From: Roseobacter sp.
GTDB lineage: Bacteria > Pseudomonadota > Alphaproteobacteria > Rhodobacterales > Rhodobacteraceae
Length of the DNA: 64,000 bases
Direction: 5' to 3'
Assembly (NCBI GenBank): GCA_015665415.1
Contig: JADFAE010000002.1
Span: 179,773-243,772 of the forward strand
Shown: positions 17,203 to 25,833 of the stretch, in pieces
Layout of the letters: the number at the start of each line of letters is the position of its first letter
How positions within the stretch are numbered: position 1 is the stretch's first letter
The notes under the pieces: model-generated
Database searches by the model: none
What the model was told of the DNA's origin: nothing
Seen by the model: only the letters and a program-made list of their open reading frames with translations
Position numbers and translations under genes: made by a program

Positions 17203-17421
17203 TCAATAGCCTGCCGACCCGGCACCAGATCGCATCACCTGCTGATAGCCCGGCGATTGAAACACCGCCGGATCATTGTAGTTGGCTCCGTGAATCAGAT
17301 GGATTGCCACGGAAATCAGATGATCTTCCTCGCCGTGCCACACATCGACACAGGTTGTTGGGTCGACAAAATCAAAGAGCTTGCGCGACACAGGTTTGGA
17401 AAGGATTGGAAACAACGCCAT
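17203..17421 (-). CDS. Small protein, PatB-like by position
   Basis: A 72-residue acidic-neutral protein starting at ATG 17421 with GGGAGG 7 nt upstream, 17 nt after the stop of the PatA-like protease. It has a compact conserved-looking core (CVDVWHGEEDHLISVAIHL, IHGANYNDP) and no signal peptide or membrane helix. It fills the patB slot between protease and patC-like genes. PatB proteins have no settled function, and the match rests on order, size and general look rather than on a search. Confidence 0.6.
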   Translation of the reverse strand: MALFPILSKPVSRKLFDFVDPTTCVDVWHGEEDHLISVAIHLIHGANYNDPAVFQSPGYQQVMRSGAGSAGY

Positions 17422-17438
17422 CACGATACCTCCCGCAG

Positions 17439-19460
17439 TTAATTGGATGCCGTCCACGACCGGACTTCGCCCATCGTGACAGGGATCAGATCGCTGACAT
17501 CAACGGTGTAGCGATAAATACGTTTGGCGCGTTGATCGTTTTCGGGGTCAAAAAACTTGAGCTTGATGTCCCAACAATCGCTGTCCATGCGGCAGAACGG
17601 GCTTTTGGTGACTTCGATGTCATCCAGCTGCATCCCCGCCGCCAGGGCGTCGCCAAAGGAAGAGGCGGCCTGAAAGGCATTTGTCACCGAGAAATTCATC
17701 GCCCGGTCACGAGAGGTTTTGCCAAGGTTTCGCAGATCGTAGTAGACCCGGTTCAAGAACCCCGAAAGCGACAGTTCGATCGCGCTCGGATCCTCAACGC
17801 CGGATTCCTCCAGAGCCTGTTGCACCAGAACATTGGTCCGCCACCCATACAGGCCGCGGGTGTTCTGCGGCTCAATGACCGGGACAACCTGCCCGGAGAA
17901 CAGCCGAACCGTCCGCCCGGTCAACCGGCCCGGAATACTGACCCGCTCAACATAGTCTTCGGCCGTCTCCGCCTGGATTTCACCGTCCAGCAGGGTCACC
18001 AAGCCCTGATAGACCTCGCGGGCAAAGGGCCCCACCGGATCAATCGCATAGACCGGGGTCAATTCGATATTCAAGGTCCAGATCAGCGAGCGCGCCTCTG
18101 CCAGGTTGTCGGCCAGGTAGTCGACCATCTGACGCGCATCAAAGGGATTGGCGGGAAAGCTGTCGTTTGGGGGCATCAACTGTTTGAACGAGTCGCGACG
18201 CGCCTCGCTGCCAAAATCATATCCCAGCACCCCAAGTGCGTAGACCATACCACCGTCCTCATCTGCAGCGGCGCTGGCGGTCACCCCAGGCTGCATTCCG
18301 GGCTGCCCGCCCGCCTGGGCGACCGGGGCGGCAGCGCTGGCCTGCATTGCGCCGCTGGTCTGGGCATTACCCTGCCCCATGGCGGCGGCGGGCGCTGCCG
18401 CGGCTGCGGTCGAGATGGTCGAGCTGGGCGCAACCACAGGCGCGGATTGTGCGGTCTCGGCGATCCACTGCCCGGTGTCTTCCGCCGACTCTGCGCTGGC
18501 AGCCGTGGCCCCTTGCTCTTCGTCTTGGCAGGCGCATTGCGGACTGATTGTTGTATCCGCTGGTATCGATTGGTCAGTCATGTTTCCACTCCCTGTTATG
18601 CGTTCGAATGCACCCGGCAGGTTCAAACGTCCCGCAAGGCATTTCCCAGAATCCTTTGGCTGCGCCCCGGCGCAGGGCAAGGCCGTTTCCAGCAACAGCT
18701 GCCGGACCATCTGCGGGTCTGGCAGCTCTGCTCTCTCCACCTGACGGCTCAGCAGCAGCGCTGCCGCCGCAGTCACGATCGGAGTGGCAAAACTGGTGCC
18801 ATTGAGCTGCGCCGTGCCGTCCCCTGGCTTGGCCCCCAGAATATCCTGCCCCGGAGCCATCAATCCTGAGCCACGGTATTTGTCGCCCCAGTTGCTGAAT
18901 TCCATTGGCCGGTTCTGATGATCCAGAGCCCCGACAGGCAAGACCATCGGCAGGGCTGCAGGCACGTGCAGACAGGCGCAGCCGTCGTTGCCCGCAGCTG
19001 CCACCACCAGCACATTACGTTCAACGCAGAGCCGCATCGCATTGTGCAACCAGCTATCGGCCTCGCCACTGTCGGTCAGCTGCCCCCCGCTGATGTTGAT
19101 GATATGTGCGCCATGCTCCACTGCCAGCTCCATCGCCCGGGCCAGATCGAGCTGGGACACTGCGCTGCCGCTTGAAAACACCGGAATGATCAGGCCAGAG
19201 CAGCCCGGGGCCAAGCCTTCGACACAGCTGCCCGGTTGGCCAAAAATGACGCTGGCAACATGGGTGCCATGCGCTGCCATTGGATCCCGCTCAGCAGGTT
19301 CGTCCGCCACCAGGCTGGGCAACAGGGTCAAATCCGCCCCCTGAAAACACGGGTGGTCCAGATCAACCGGCCCATCCAGAACCGCAATCCGAACCTGGCG
19401 ATTGCCACCGCTTGGCAGGCCCGGATGCGAGCTCTGGCCTATGTGGTGGGTCCTATCCAT
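17439..19460 (-). CDS. PatA-like subtilisin protease (leader-removing)
   Basis: Subtilase of 673 residues from ATG 19460. Triad: Asp29 (IAVLDGPVDL), His64 (AAHGTHVASVIFG), Ser223 (LNGTSFATPI); AAAGNDG supplies the oxyanion Asn. The short Asp-His spacing (35) fits PatA, which cuts between leader and core. A linker rich in Ala/Ser/Thr (about 295-405) leads to the PatA/PatG C-terminal domain (LNRVYYDLRNLGKTSRDRAMNF, ending VSDLIPVTMGEVRSWT), similar to that of the PatG-like protein. The frame is open to a TTG at 19502; ATG 19460 has AAGGG 10 nt upstream. Predicted role: cleave the precursor after GVTAS. It heads the core cluster. Confidence 0.84.
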   Translation of the reverse strand: MDRTHHIGQSSHPGLPSGGNRQVRIAVLDGPVDLDHPCFQGADLTLLPSLVADEPAERDPMAAHGTHVASVIFGQPGSCVEGLAPGCSGLIIPVFSSGSAVSQLDLARAMELAVEHGAHIINISGGQLTDSGEADSWLHNAMRLCVERNVLVVAAAGNDGCACLHVPAALPMVLPVGALDHQNRPMEFSNWGDKYRGSGLMAPGQDILGAKPGDGTAQLNGTSFATPIVTAAAALLLSRQVERAELPDPQMVRQLLLETALPCAGAQPKDSGKCLAGRLNLPGAFERITGSGNMTDQSIPADTTISPQCACQDEEQGATAASAESAEDTGQWIAETAQSAPVVAPSSTISTAAAAAPAAAMGQGNAQTSGAMQASAAAPVAQAGGQPGMQPGVTASAAADEDGGMVYALGVLGYDFGSEARRDSFKQLMPPNDSFPANPFDARQMVDYLADNLAEARSLIWTLNIELTPVYAIDPVGPFAREVYQGLVTLLDGEIQAETAEDYVERVSIPGRLTGRTVRLFSGQVVPVIEPQNTRGLYGWRTNVLVQQALEESGVEDPSAIELSLSGFLNRVYYDLRNLGKTSRDRAMNFSVTNAFQAASSFGDALAAGMQLDDIEVTKSPFCRMDSDCWDIKLKFFDPENDQRAKRIYRYTVDVSDLIPVTMGEVRSWTASN

Positions 19461-19743
19461 GGCGCAACAGCCCTTCGCAGCGCAAGCTGTGTCGTTTGGC
19501 AAAGGATCCTAAGACCAACCGGACAACAGGGCCCCGGAGCACCTGGCCACAGCCGGAAGCGGAAAAAATTTGGGGACTGATCGCTGAACAGTGTTGTGGC
19601 CCTTTGCCAGATCCAGCCGAGGGCGCTGGTGCAATCAAATGCGCCCCCTTCGCAATTGGAGGCTTGGCGGCGCATTCCACGGGTTCACGACCGCCGCGTT
19701 TAAAACCGCTGAGAGCGCTGAAGAAACATAGAATTTCACGCAT
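19453..19743 (-). CDS. Small hypothetical protein ahead of the PatA-like gene
   Basis: A 96-residue reading frame whose ATG 19743 has GGGAG 6 nt upstream; its TAG stop overlaps the PatA-like start (ATGGATAG), a layout that suggests coupling. It has six cysteines, no recognisable domain, and composition less clearly coding than its neighbours. It could be a leader ORF or simply open sequence. I do not recognise it. Confidence 0.3.
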   Translation of the reverse strand: MREILCFFSALSGFKRGGREPVECAAKPPIAKGAHLIAPAPSAGSGKGPQHCSAISPQIFSASGCGQVLRGPVVRLVLGSFAKRHSLRCEGLLRHG

Positions 19744-20330
19744 TTCTTACTCCCGCAACAGGGGCACCATTACCAAAATTATTAAACTACAACCAAACAC
19801 CACCGCCTTTCGACAACGCGCGGCGGCTCGTGATAACGTCACAATCGGACCCATCACCTAAACCAGGGATTGAACAGGTAGAAGCTCCATGCCTGGATCT
19901 ATTATTTTGAAAATGAAGGATAATCGCCAAAAGCAAACGCGATACCACCTACTAACACTCAGTTATAGAGTGTATAAAATTTTAGAGATTCGCAACAAAA
20001 TTGATTCAAAGGGGCGGAAAATCTCGCCATACCCTTTTAGAACAACGAAATATAATGAAACTCCGGCATCAGCAAATCAAGAGAGAACACCGCCGAGCAA
20101 TGCTCAGCCGTCGGTCACTATTGGAAGAAGGGAAGAGGGAGCAGAAAACGTGGGCAGCTCGATGTTTTAGCTGCACTCTGCCTCGGTCGTGATCACGGCA
20201 CACACCAACAGAGCAGGCGACAGGGCCGCCGGCACTGAAAGTCTCATTTTGACGTCGGCTTTGGCATCGGCCTGCCAAATGGGTGTCCTCTCTTGGCTCC
20301 GCCTATCATCGGTTCCAAGAGAAGATCTTG
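19744..20330. other. AT-rich intergenic stretch inside the cluster
   Basis: About 590 nt between the third subtilase gene and the PatA-like unit. Roughly 19,740-20,150 is visibly AT-richer than the flanks. It probably holds the promoter for the leftward patA-G-like unit. A 93-codon plus-strand frame (19889-20170) has a weak ribosome site and no family likeness. No clear -35/-10 pair could be fixed by eye. Confidence 0.4.
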
Positions 20331-22442
20331 CTACAGACGAGGGATCTTGCGCGCGTGCGCAAAGACGATCCGCCCTGCGCCCAGCTTCTCCTGTTTGACC
20401 GGAGCGGTAAACCACGCCTGCGGCGGGCGTTGTCGCTGGGCCTTGGTGCGCAGAAAACTCTTGATCGTCGTCGCGCCATAAGGATCATGCTCACGATCAA
20501 GCCAGGCCTCCAGAACGTCCCGCACCGCCATGGCGCTGGCAAAACTGGTGCCGCGCATGGCCACGACAGAGCCATCGCTTGACCCATCTGACAGCACCCC
20601 AGGGTGGGCATAGCCATCGTCCGTCGGCAGGGCCACGGTTGGCGTTGCCCGCCCAAACGCTCCGGTAGCCTTGCCCGTGCCAGAGGAAGAGTAATCCGCC
20701 GGACGACCATCGTTGGCGCGATACCCGGCAATTGTGGCAACCGCGCTGTTATCTGCATAGGAATTGAGTGAGCCACGCCGCTTTACATAGGTGGCGGTGT
20801 CCAGATCTTCGGCCTTCTGGTCGGTGGCAAACCCTTGTCGGTATCCATAGGCGTAGCTGTCCTGCAACCGGCCGCTGTTGTCAAAGCGACGATATGTTGG
20901 GTCATCCAGATAGGAGCGCCGCGCATTGGCCTGCCCCACCAGGGTTGACTGGTCGGTTTGCACCATGGCCTTGACCGCAAGCGCCGCCGCGCCACGATTC
21001 CTAAGGCGCAGCTGCCAGCGCCCGGCCGGGGCTGCGGCCCATTTGTCGCCCTGATAGCGATCGGCGGCCAGGCAGATCAAATAACGATAATCGGCAAGTG
21101 TCGGCGCGCCTGCCTGTGCCGCCGGGAGATCAAAGCGTTCGCAGTAGATCCGCCCCAAGGGAGCACGCCCACAACCCGGAGCCTCCGCAACCAGTCTGGA
21201 GATCTGTCCAGACTGTCCAACCCCGGTTCCTTTTGACGTCTGCCCTGGTGGCACCAATTCAATCTCCAGCGGGGCCTTGCCATCCGCCGGGGGGGCGACC
21301 CCCTTGCACCAGATTTCCAGGAAATTCGAGGTTGCATCTTCGGGCTGAACCACCCAGTCGAGATGGGTGTCCTCCCCTTCGCCGCCCTGCAGCTCAAACG
21401 CGGCCTGCGCCCGGTCCAGATTGGAGTTCCCCGCGGGCAGCACGACATGCAAGGGCTGCCCGCCCATTCCTCCCTCGGGTCCAGACAGGCTGTCGCTTTG
21501 AGCATGTTTGATCAGGGCACGCACAAAGGGCTGCGCCGCGTCCCCTGCCCCCGCATGTTTGCCAAATGAGATATTGGTCACCAAGGGGCGCGGACGCCCC
21601 AACCCGGAGGCTTCGGCAATGCGGGTATTCACCTCACGGATCCAGCGCAAAGCATAGATCAGGTAATAGTCCAGAAAGGCCCCGCCTTCGCCATAGGCAA
21701 AACTTGGCGGCAAAGAGACAACCAGGACACGCACTTTCTTGCTGAATTTTTTCTCAATCGCGTCAAAAGGATCGGCCCCCGCGACGAGGCCCATCACATG
21801 GGTCCCATGCGCACCCCGCTGCGCCAGCGCGCGGTCGGCGGCAGCGGTGGTGAAATCCACCAGCCCGTTGGCTCGGTTGAACCCGTCCTGATCCAATGCC
21901 TTGCCAAGATCGCCATCAAGGCTGAAATCTGCCAGGCTTCGGTCAATCTGCGACTGAAACAGCTGTGCCCCAAAGGGCAGATGGGCGACTTCGGGCGCTC
22001 CGCTGGCCTCCCGTTTGACCGCAGCCCCCTGCTGCCAGGCCCCCAGAACCCGTGTGGTTCCGTCAGCGCGGCGAAAGCGGCGATGTCCAAAAGCCAGCCC
22101 CACATCGATAATGCCCGCGACAATCTCGTCACTGCCGATCTGCGGATAGTCAAAATCCTCTGGTGCAGGCAGCCAGTTGGTCTGCGACTCCTGATTGTCC
22201 CACCAGTCCGAAAAACTCTCATTGGTCATATAGTCCGGTGCCAGGAACACATGCGCCGGTTTTGTGCCTTCTGTGGCCGGGTCCAGCGCGGTAAACCCAT
22301 CGAACCCCTGCGGAACCACTTGCCGTATAAAGGCGGGTTTTGGCCCCCGCCGGTCGCCATGCAGATCGTGAAACCACTCGACATAGGGGTCATCAAAGCT
22401 CGGATCGTGATCTGTCCAAGCCTGCCAGCCCAGCCGCGTCAC
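20331..22442 (-). CDS. Third subtilisin-like serine protease of the cluster
   Basis: S8 peptidase of 703 residues. Triad: Asp113 (VAGIIDVGLAFGH), His212 (GAHGTHVMG), Ser633 (MRGTSFASAM); Asn339 (LPAGNSN). About 290 residues lie between oxyanion Asn and Ser, far more than in a plain subtilisin, and include a domain likely to be a beta-sandwich. It lacks the PatA/PatG C-terminal domain and any signal peptide. GTG 22442 overlaps the stop of the PAP2-like gene (GTGA) and has AAGGGG 7 nt upstream, so the two proteins are coupled. The role is unknown; peptide processing, immunity or degradation are all possible. Confidence 0.75.
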   Translation of the reverse strand: MTRLGWQAWTDHDPSFDDPYVEWFHDLHGDRRGPKPAFIRQVVPQGFDGFTALDPATEGTKPAHVFLAPDYMTNESFSDWWDNQESQTNWLPAPEDFDYPQIGSDEIVAGIIDVGLAFGHRRFRRADGTTRVLGAWQQGAAVKREASGAPEVAHLPFGAQLFQSQIDRSLADFSLDGDLGKALDQDGFNRANGLVDFTTAAADRALAQRGAHGTHVMGLVAGADPFDAIEKKFSKKVRVLVVSLPPSFAYGEGGAFLDYYLIYALRWIREVNTRIAEASGLGRPRPLVTNISFGKHAGAGDAAQPFVRALIKHAQSDSLSGPEGGMGGQPLHVVLPAGNSNLDRAQAAFELQGGEGEDTHLDWVVQPEDATSNFLEIWCKGVAPPADGKAPLEIELVPPGQTSKGTGVGQSGQISRLVAEAPGCGRAPLGRIYCERFDLPAAQAGAPTLADYRYLICLAADRYQGDKWAAAPAGRWQLRLRNRGAAALAVKAMVQTDQSTLVGQANARRSYLDDPTYRRFDNSGRLQDSYAYGYRQGFATDQKAEDLDTATYVKRRGSLNSYADNSAVATIAGYRANDGRPADYSSSGTGKATGAFGRATPTVALPTDDGYAHPGVLSDGSSDGSVVAMRGTSFASAMAVRDVLEAWLDREHDPYGATTIKSFLRTKAQRQRPPQAWFTAPVKQEKLGAGRIVFAHARKIPRL

Positions 22443-23614
22443 GATCCTGCCCCTTCGTCCCCCGCCCCTGCGCCAGGTCCGCCCCAGGAGCTGACCGCCT
22501 GCGCCCAATGATCGGTGACAAACTGAGGAACGTCTGCCAATTCAGCCCCGGCGCTGCAGGTGATGATTTCCTGCATCTTTTCCAGTGTGAAATCATCATT
22601 GATGAAAGTATGACTGCTCTCGTCCTGTTTCAGATGCGAGGCAGAGTTGAAATCAAAGCGCTGCGCCGGGGTGGCGTTGACCAGGGCGACGATGGCCTCG
22701 CCGATGCCGCAGCCCAACACGGCCCCGGCCATGGAATCTACCGGGAAGTGAACCCCCGCCACAGTGCGATTGACGGCAATGCGATGGGCCAGCTGAAACA
22801 CCTGACGGCCTGCTGCGATGCCCTGCTCAGGGCTTTCCTGAAATTCAAGCCGGGTCAACACGGTAGCGATGGCAAAGGCCTCAGTGGCATGCCCAGAGGG
22901 GTACGTGCTGTGATCAGGCGTGTCGATGATCGGCTGCAGTTTCTCAGAATACAGGGCCGGGCGTGGCAGGCGCAACAAATGTTTGACCTGCATTTCCACC
23001 AGGATTGCAATCTGTTGGGTCAGGGCCACCCATTCGGCCGTCTCCTGCCGGGCAGGCAACCCAAAGGGGCGCACAGCCATAAAGGCACTGGTGATATCCT
23101 CTGCCTGCAACAGGATTTCCGCCATTCGGTCAGCCCGAAGATCTGCATAGGCCCGCAGCCATGTCATCTGCGCGCCCAGCTCATGAGGCGTCGGTGCGGT
23201 CAAGCTGCAATAGACCTGCTCTGCAGTGCCAACTGTGACCCGCCCGTCTGACTGCGCGCTCACCTGGAACTGCGGCAAAAGGGAGCCCAGCATGACGGTC
23301 AAACGGCGCTGAACAGAGAGATACTGCAGGTCAGCCCCATCCGGGGTCCAGGTCACCTCCAGATTGCCTTCGGGCGGGGCCCAATAATTGGCAAGCGCAT
23401 CATGAATGGTTGCTCGGGTGCCGGCAACCGTCCCAGGACTGGCTGAAATTCCGCCGCCAATGCCCCCGCCTATGCCACCTCCGATACCACCGCCAATTCC
23501 ACCGCCAATGCCGCCGCCAATACCGCCGCCAATGCCACCACCAATGCCGCCACCAATTCCACCACCGATGCCGCCACCAATTCCGCCACCCAACAAAACA
23601 CCGCGAAAATTCAT
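22439..23614 (-). CDS. PAP2-superfamily protein (vanadium haloperoxidase/phosphatase-like) with GGGI repeats
   Basis: A 391-residue protein. All three PAP2/haloperoxidase motifs are present: KHLLRLPRP (K-x6-RP), PSGHATEAF, and RTVAGVHFPVD (R-x5-H-x3-D), which bind vanadate or phosphate. The N-terminus after MNFRGVLL is twelve GGGI tetrapeptides, then the globular part. ATG 23614 is preferred over a GTG at 23626, as GGGG lies 6 nt upstream. There is no clear export signal. It could halogenate a peptide product or act as a phosphatase; the sequence alone does not decide. It is transcribed leftward, coupled to the third subtilase, and diverges from the SARP-type regulator. Confidence 0.72.
   Translation of the reverse strand: MNFRGVLLGGGIGGGIGGGIGGGIGGGIGGGIGGGIGGGIGGGIGGGIGGGIGGGISASPGTVAGTRATIHDALANYWAPPEGNLEVTWTPDGADLQYLSVQRRLTVMLGSLLPQFQVSAQSDGRVTVGTAEQVYCSLTAPTPHELGAQMTWLRAYADLRADRMAEILLQAEDITSAFMAVRPFGLPARQETAEWVALTQQIAILVEMQVKHLLRLPRPALYSEKLQPIIDTPDHSTYPSGHATEAFAIATVLTRLEFQESPEQGIAAGRQVFQLAHRIAVNRTVAGVHFPVDSMAGAVLGCGIGEAIVALVNATPAQRFDFNSASHLKQDESSHTFINDDFTLEKMQEIITCSAGAELADVPQFVTDHWAQAVSSWGGPGAGAGDEGAGS
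23447..23590 (-). repeat. Twelve tandem 12-bp units encoding (GGGI)12
   Basis: Twelve in-phase 12-bp units, each encoding Gly-Gly-Gly-Ile. The third bases vary between units, so the protein repeat appears kept by selection rather than being a fresh DNA slippage product. Confidence 0.95.
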
Positions 23615-23822
23615 TTCCGACCCCACTTGCTAAAATTCAATTTATAAAAACTATAAGATCCGTGAGAGCCCAATTCGGTCAATCTCTTTGTCACCAAAAA
23701 CGGGGTCAAATCACGGTGCGTTCACAAAATCATTCACAAAATTGCCCCTCTGACCTAGGCTGGCTCCAAAATCCTCAAAATTGCGACAGTGGAAAGAGTT
23801 GCTTCCAAATGGCCTGGGGCAG

Positions 23823-25427
23823 ATGACAACAGAAACAATTCTTACGGTACAGATGAATGGCCCATTTTGCCTGATGGCGCAGGATGGCTCTGACCACACG
23901 CCCAGAAACCGGAAGGCCCAGGCGCTCCTCGCGCTGCTGGCAACCTCCCCATCGCTGCGCCGCAGCCGTCCCTGGCTGCAGGACAAGCTTTGGAGCCAAA
24001 GCAGCAATGAACGGGGCAACGCCAGCCTGCGCCAGACCCTCACCGCCATCCGCAAGAGCCTGAACGGGACCGTCGAGGTGCTGACAACTTCGAGGCTCGA
24101 TGTGGGGCTCAACCGCGAAGCCGTTCGGGTACAATGGGACAAAAGCCCGGAGGGCATGGAACGCGGATTTCTGGAAGGCATCGATGTCGCCGACCCGGAG
24201 TTCGAGGATTGGCTGCGGACCATGCGCCACAGTGGGCGCGCCCGGCCACAGCCTCTCTCTGCCCCTGTCAGCGACAAACCGCGTTGGAAAGTCGCCCTCA
24301 GCTGCGACCCCGCCGACCTTCCGACACCGGCAACCCTGGGCTGCCTGGACATGATCGAGCAGATCCTCAGGGAACAGGGGGAATTGGAGCTCACCGAGGA
24401 TCCCAATGACGAGAGTGCCGATCGGCTGGTGCATGTCTCGCTGCGCCTTCTGGCAGGACAGGGCGAAACCGCGGCGCTGCGCCTTTCCGCTACCGATCCA
24501 CAGCTCAACCGGCAGATCTGGGCGGAAACCTGGATGATCCCTATCGGATTCCAACCCGGCAACCAGGACGTCAACATGATGGCGCTGGTCTTTCGGCTGC
24601 AAAGCGAGCTGACGCGCTATATGGCGCAGACCCGCAATCTGATCGGTACCGACGCCTGCCCTCCGCTGGTGTTGGGTGCCGCAATCCCGCGCATCTTTTC
24701 ATTTCAGCCCAGCGAGCTGGATCTGGCCGCCAGAATGCTGTCCGAGAACATGGACAGCCACAACGCAGCGCAATTCCTGGGCTGGCAAGCGCAGATCGCA
24801 GTGATCAATCTGATCGAACAGTTCACCGATGCCCCGGAGGCCTGTATCGAGCGCGGCAAGATGCTGGCTGCCAAGGCCATCGAAGCGGACCCGATGAATT
24901 CCGTGGTGCTCTCTACCGCAGCAAATGCCCGGGTCCTGCTGGACAGGGGCGACACCAGTTCAGGCGGTGATCTGGCGCAGCTTGCAGTGCGGGTCAACCC
25001 AGCCAACCCCTTTGCCTGGTGGGCCTATTCCAACGTCTCCATCTATGCGGGCAACACCAGTGATGCGCTCAAGAGTGCACGCATCGCGTCGCGGCTGGCT
25101 GCGCTGACGCCGCTGCAATTCTGGTGTGATTTTCAGCTTGGCCTGGCGGCCCTGGCCGTCGGCGATCTGGAAGTCGCAAAACGGGCTCTGGAGACCTCCG
25201 CCAGCCTGGCGCCACAATTCCGGCCGCCACGCCGCTACTTGCTGGCCATCTATGCCCACCATGGGGAGCTCGAAAAAGCCTCCCGCATGGTGGTGCAGTT
25301 GAAAAAGCTAGAGCCGAGCTTTTCACTGGATGGGTTTGTCAACGACCCGCTGTACCCAATCAGCCTGGTGCGCAAGGAAAACATGCTGACTTGGAGCAGC
25401 TTTCAGGACCTGACTTCGGTGGTCTGA
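23823..25427 (+). CDS. SARP-type transcriptional regulator with TPR-like C-terminus
   Basis: A 534-residue protein with an N-terminal OmpR-like winged helix (RNRKAQALLALLATSP, then ASLRQTLTAIRKSL) as in SARP/CadC-like regulators, a middle region, and tandem helical repeats (about 330-510) resembling TPRs. No receiver or ATPase domain. The frame opens at a TTG at 23781; ATG 23823 is chosen as the first good start. It is divergent from the PAP2-subtilase pair and closest to the cyanobactin-like cluster, so it is a likely cluster regulator; that link is positional inference. Confidence 0.7.
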   Translation: MTTETILTVQMNGPFCLMAQDGSDHTPRNRKAQALLALLATSPSLRRSRPWLQDKLWSQSSNERGNASLRQTLTAIRKSLNGTVEVLTTSRLDVGLNREAVRVQWDKSPEGMERGFLEGIDVADPEFEDWLRTMRHSGRARPQPLSAPVSDKPRWKVALSCDPADLPTPATLGCLDMIEQILREQGELELTEDPNDESADRLVHVSLRLLAGQGETAALRLSATDPQLNRQIWAETWMIPIGFQPGNQDVNMMALVFRLQSELTRYMAQTRNLIGTDACPPLVLGAAIPRIFSFQPSELDLAARMLSENMDSHNAAQFLGWQAQIAVINLIEQFTDAPEACIERGKMLAAKAIEADPMNSVVLSTAANARVLLDRGDTSSGGDLAQLAVRVNPANPFAWWAYSNVSIYAGNTSDALKSARIASRLAALTPLQFWCDFQLGLAALAVGDLEVAKRALETSASLAPQFRPPRRYLLAIYAHHGELEKASRMVVQLKKLEPSFSLDGFVNDPLYPISLVRKENMLTWSSFQDLTSVV

Positions 25428-25833
25428 AAGCTGCGCAACCGACGGCCCTGCTCTGAGAGCTTTCAAAGGATCACAGTCCTTGCGCTCACCTGTGGCAAGT
25501 CCGGACCTGCCCCCAACGTCAAGCGCAAAGCAAAAACTCTACAGGCACGGAGAACAACCTGAAGCAGGCCAGCGCCTTGCACCGCAGCCTGCCGAACCGA
25601 CCTGTTTCAACACTGACCAAATTTCACAGAGGCCGCAGGTTCTTCTTCACAATTCGTGAAGATACCCTATGGTAGAGAAAGTTCCGTTCGCACCTTCCAT
25701 GGTGGTGAAATGTTTCACTTTAACTACCGCGCTCAAGGTCAATTGGCTTTGCGTTCACAACAAATTGCATGGGGAGTATTTCAGTAGTTCGAAATTCTTC
25801 CAAATTCCGGGGTGTTTAATAGGGTCTCCACAC
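25428..25833. other. Intergenic region without a gene
   Basis: About 400 nt. It holds an inverted pair TGAAAGCT (25425-25432, overlapping the stop) and AGCTTTCA (25458-25465) without a U-run, and the likely promoter of the PhnD-sensor kinase pair. An in-frame extension of the next ORF up to 25669 lacks coding character. Confidence 0.5.

Noticed and set aside
19889..20170. 93-codon basic plus-strand frame in the AT-rich gap
   Set aside because: Weak ribosome site, no family, and stop-poor sequence is expected by chance at this length; kept only as a comment.
23447..23590. CRISPR-like or VNTR array
   Set aside because: The 12-bp units lie wholly in frame within a coding gene, with no spacers; it is a coding repeat.
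25425..25465. TGAAAGCT/AGCTTTCA as a terminator after the SARP-type gene
   Set aside because: The loop is 25 nt and no U-run follows.
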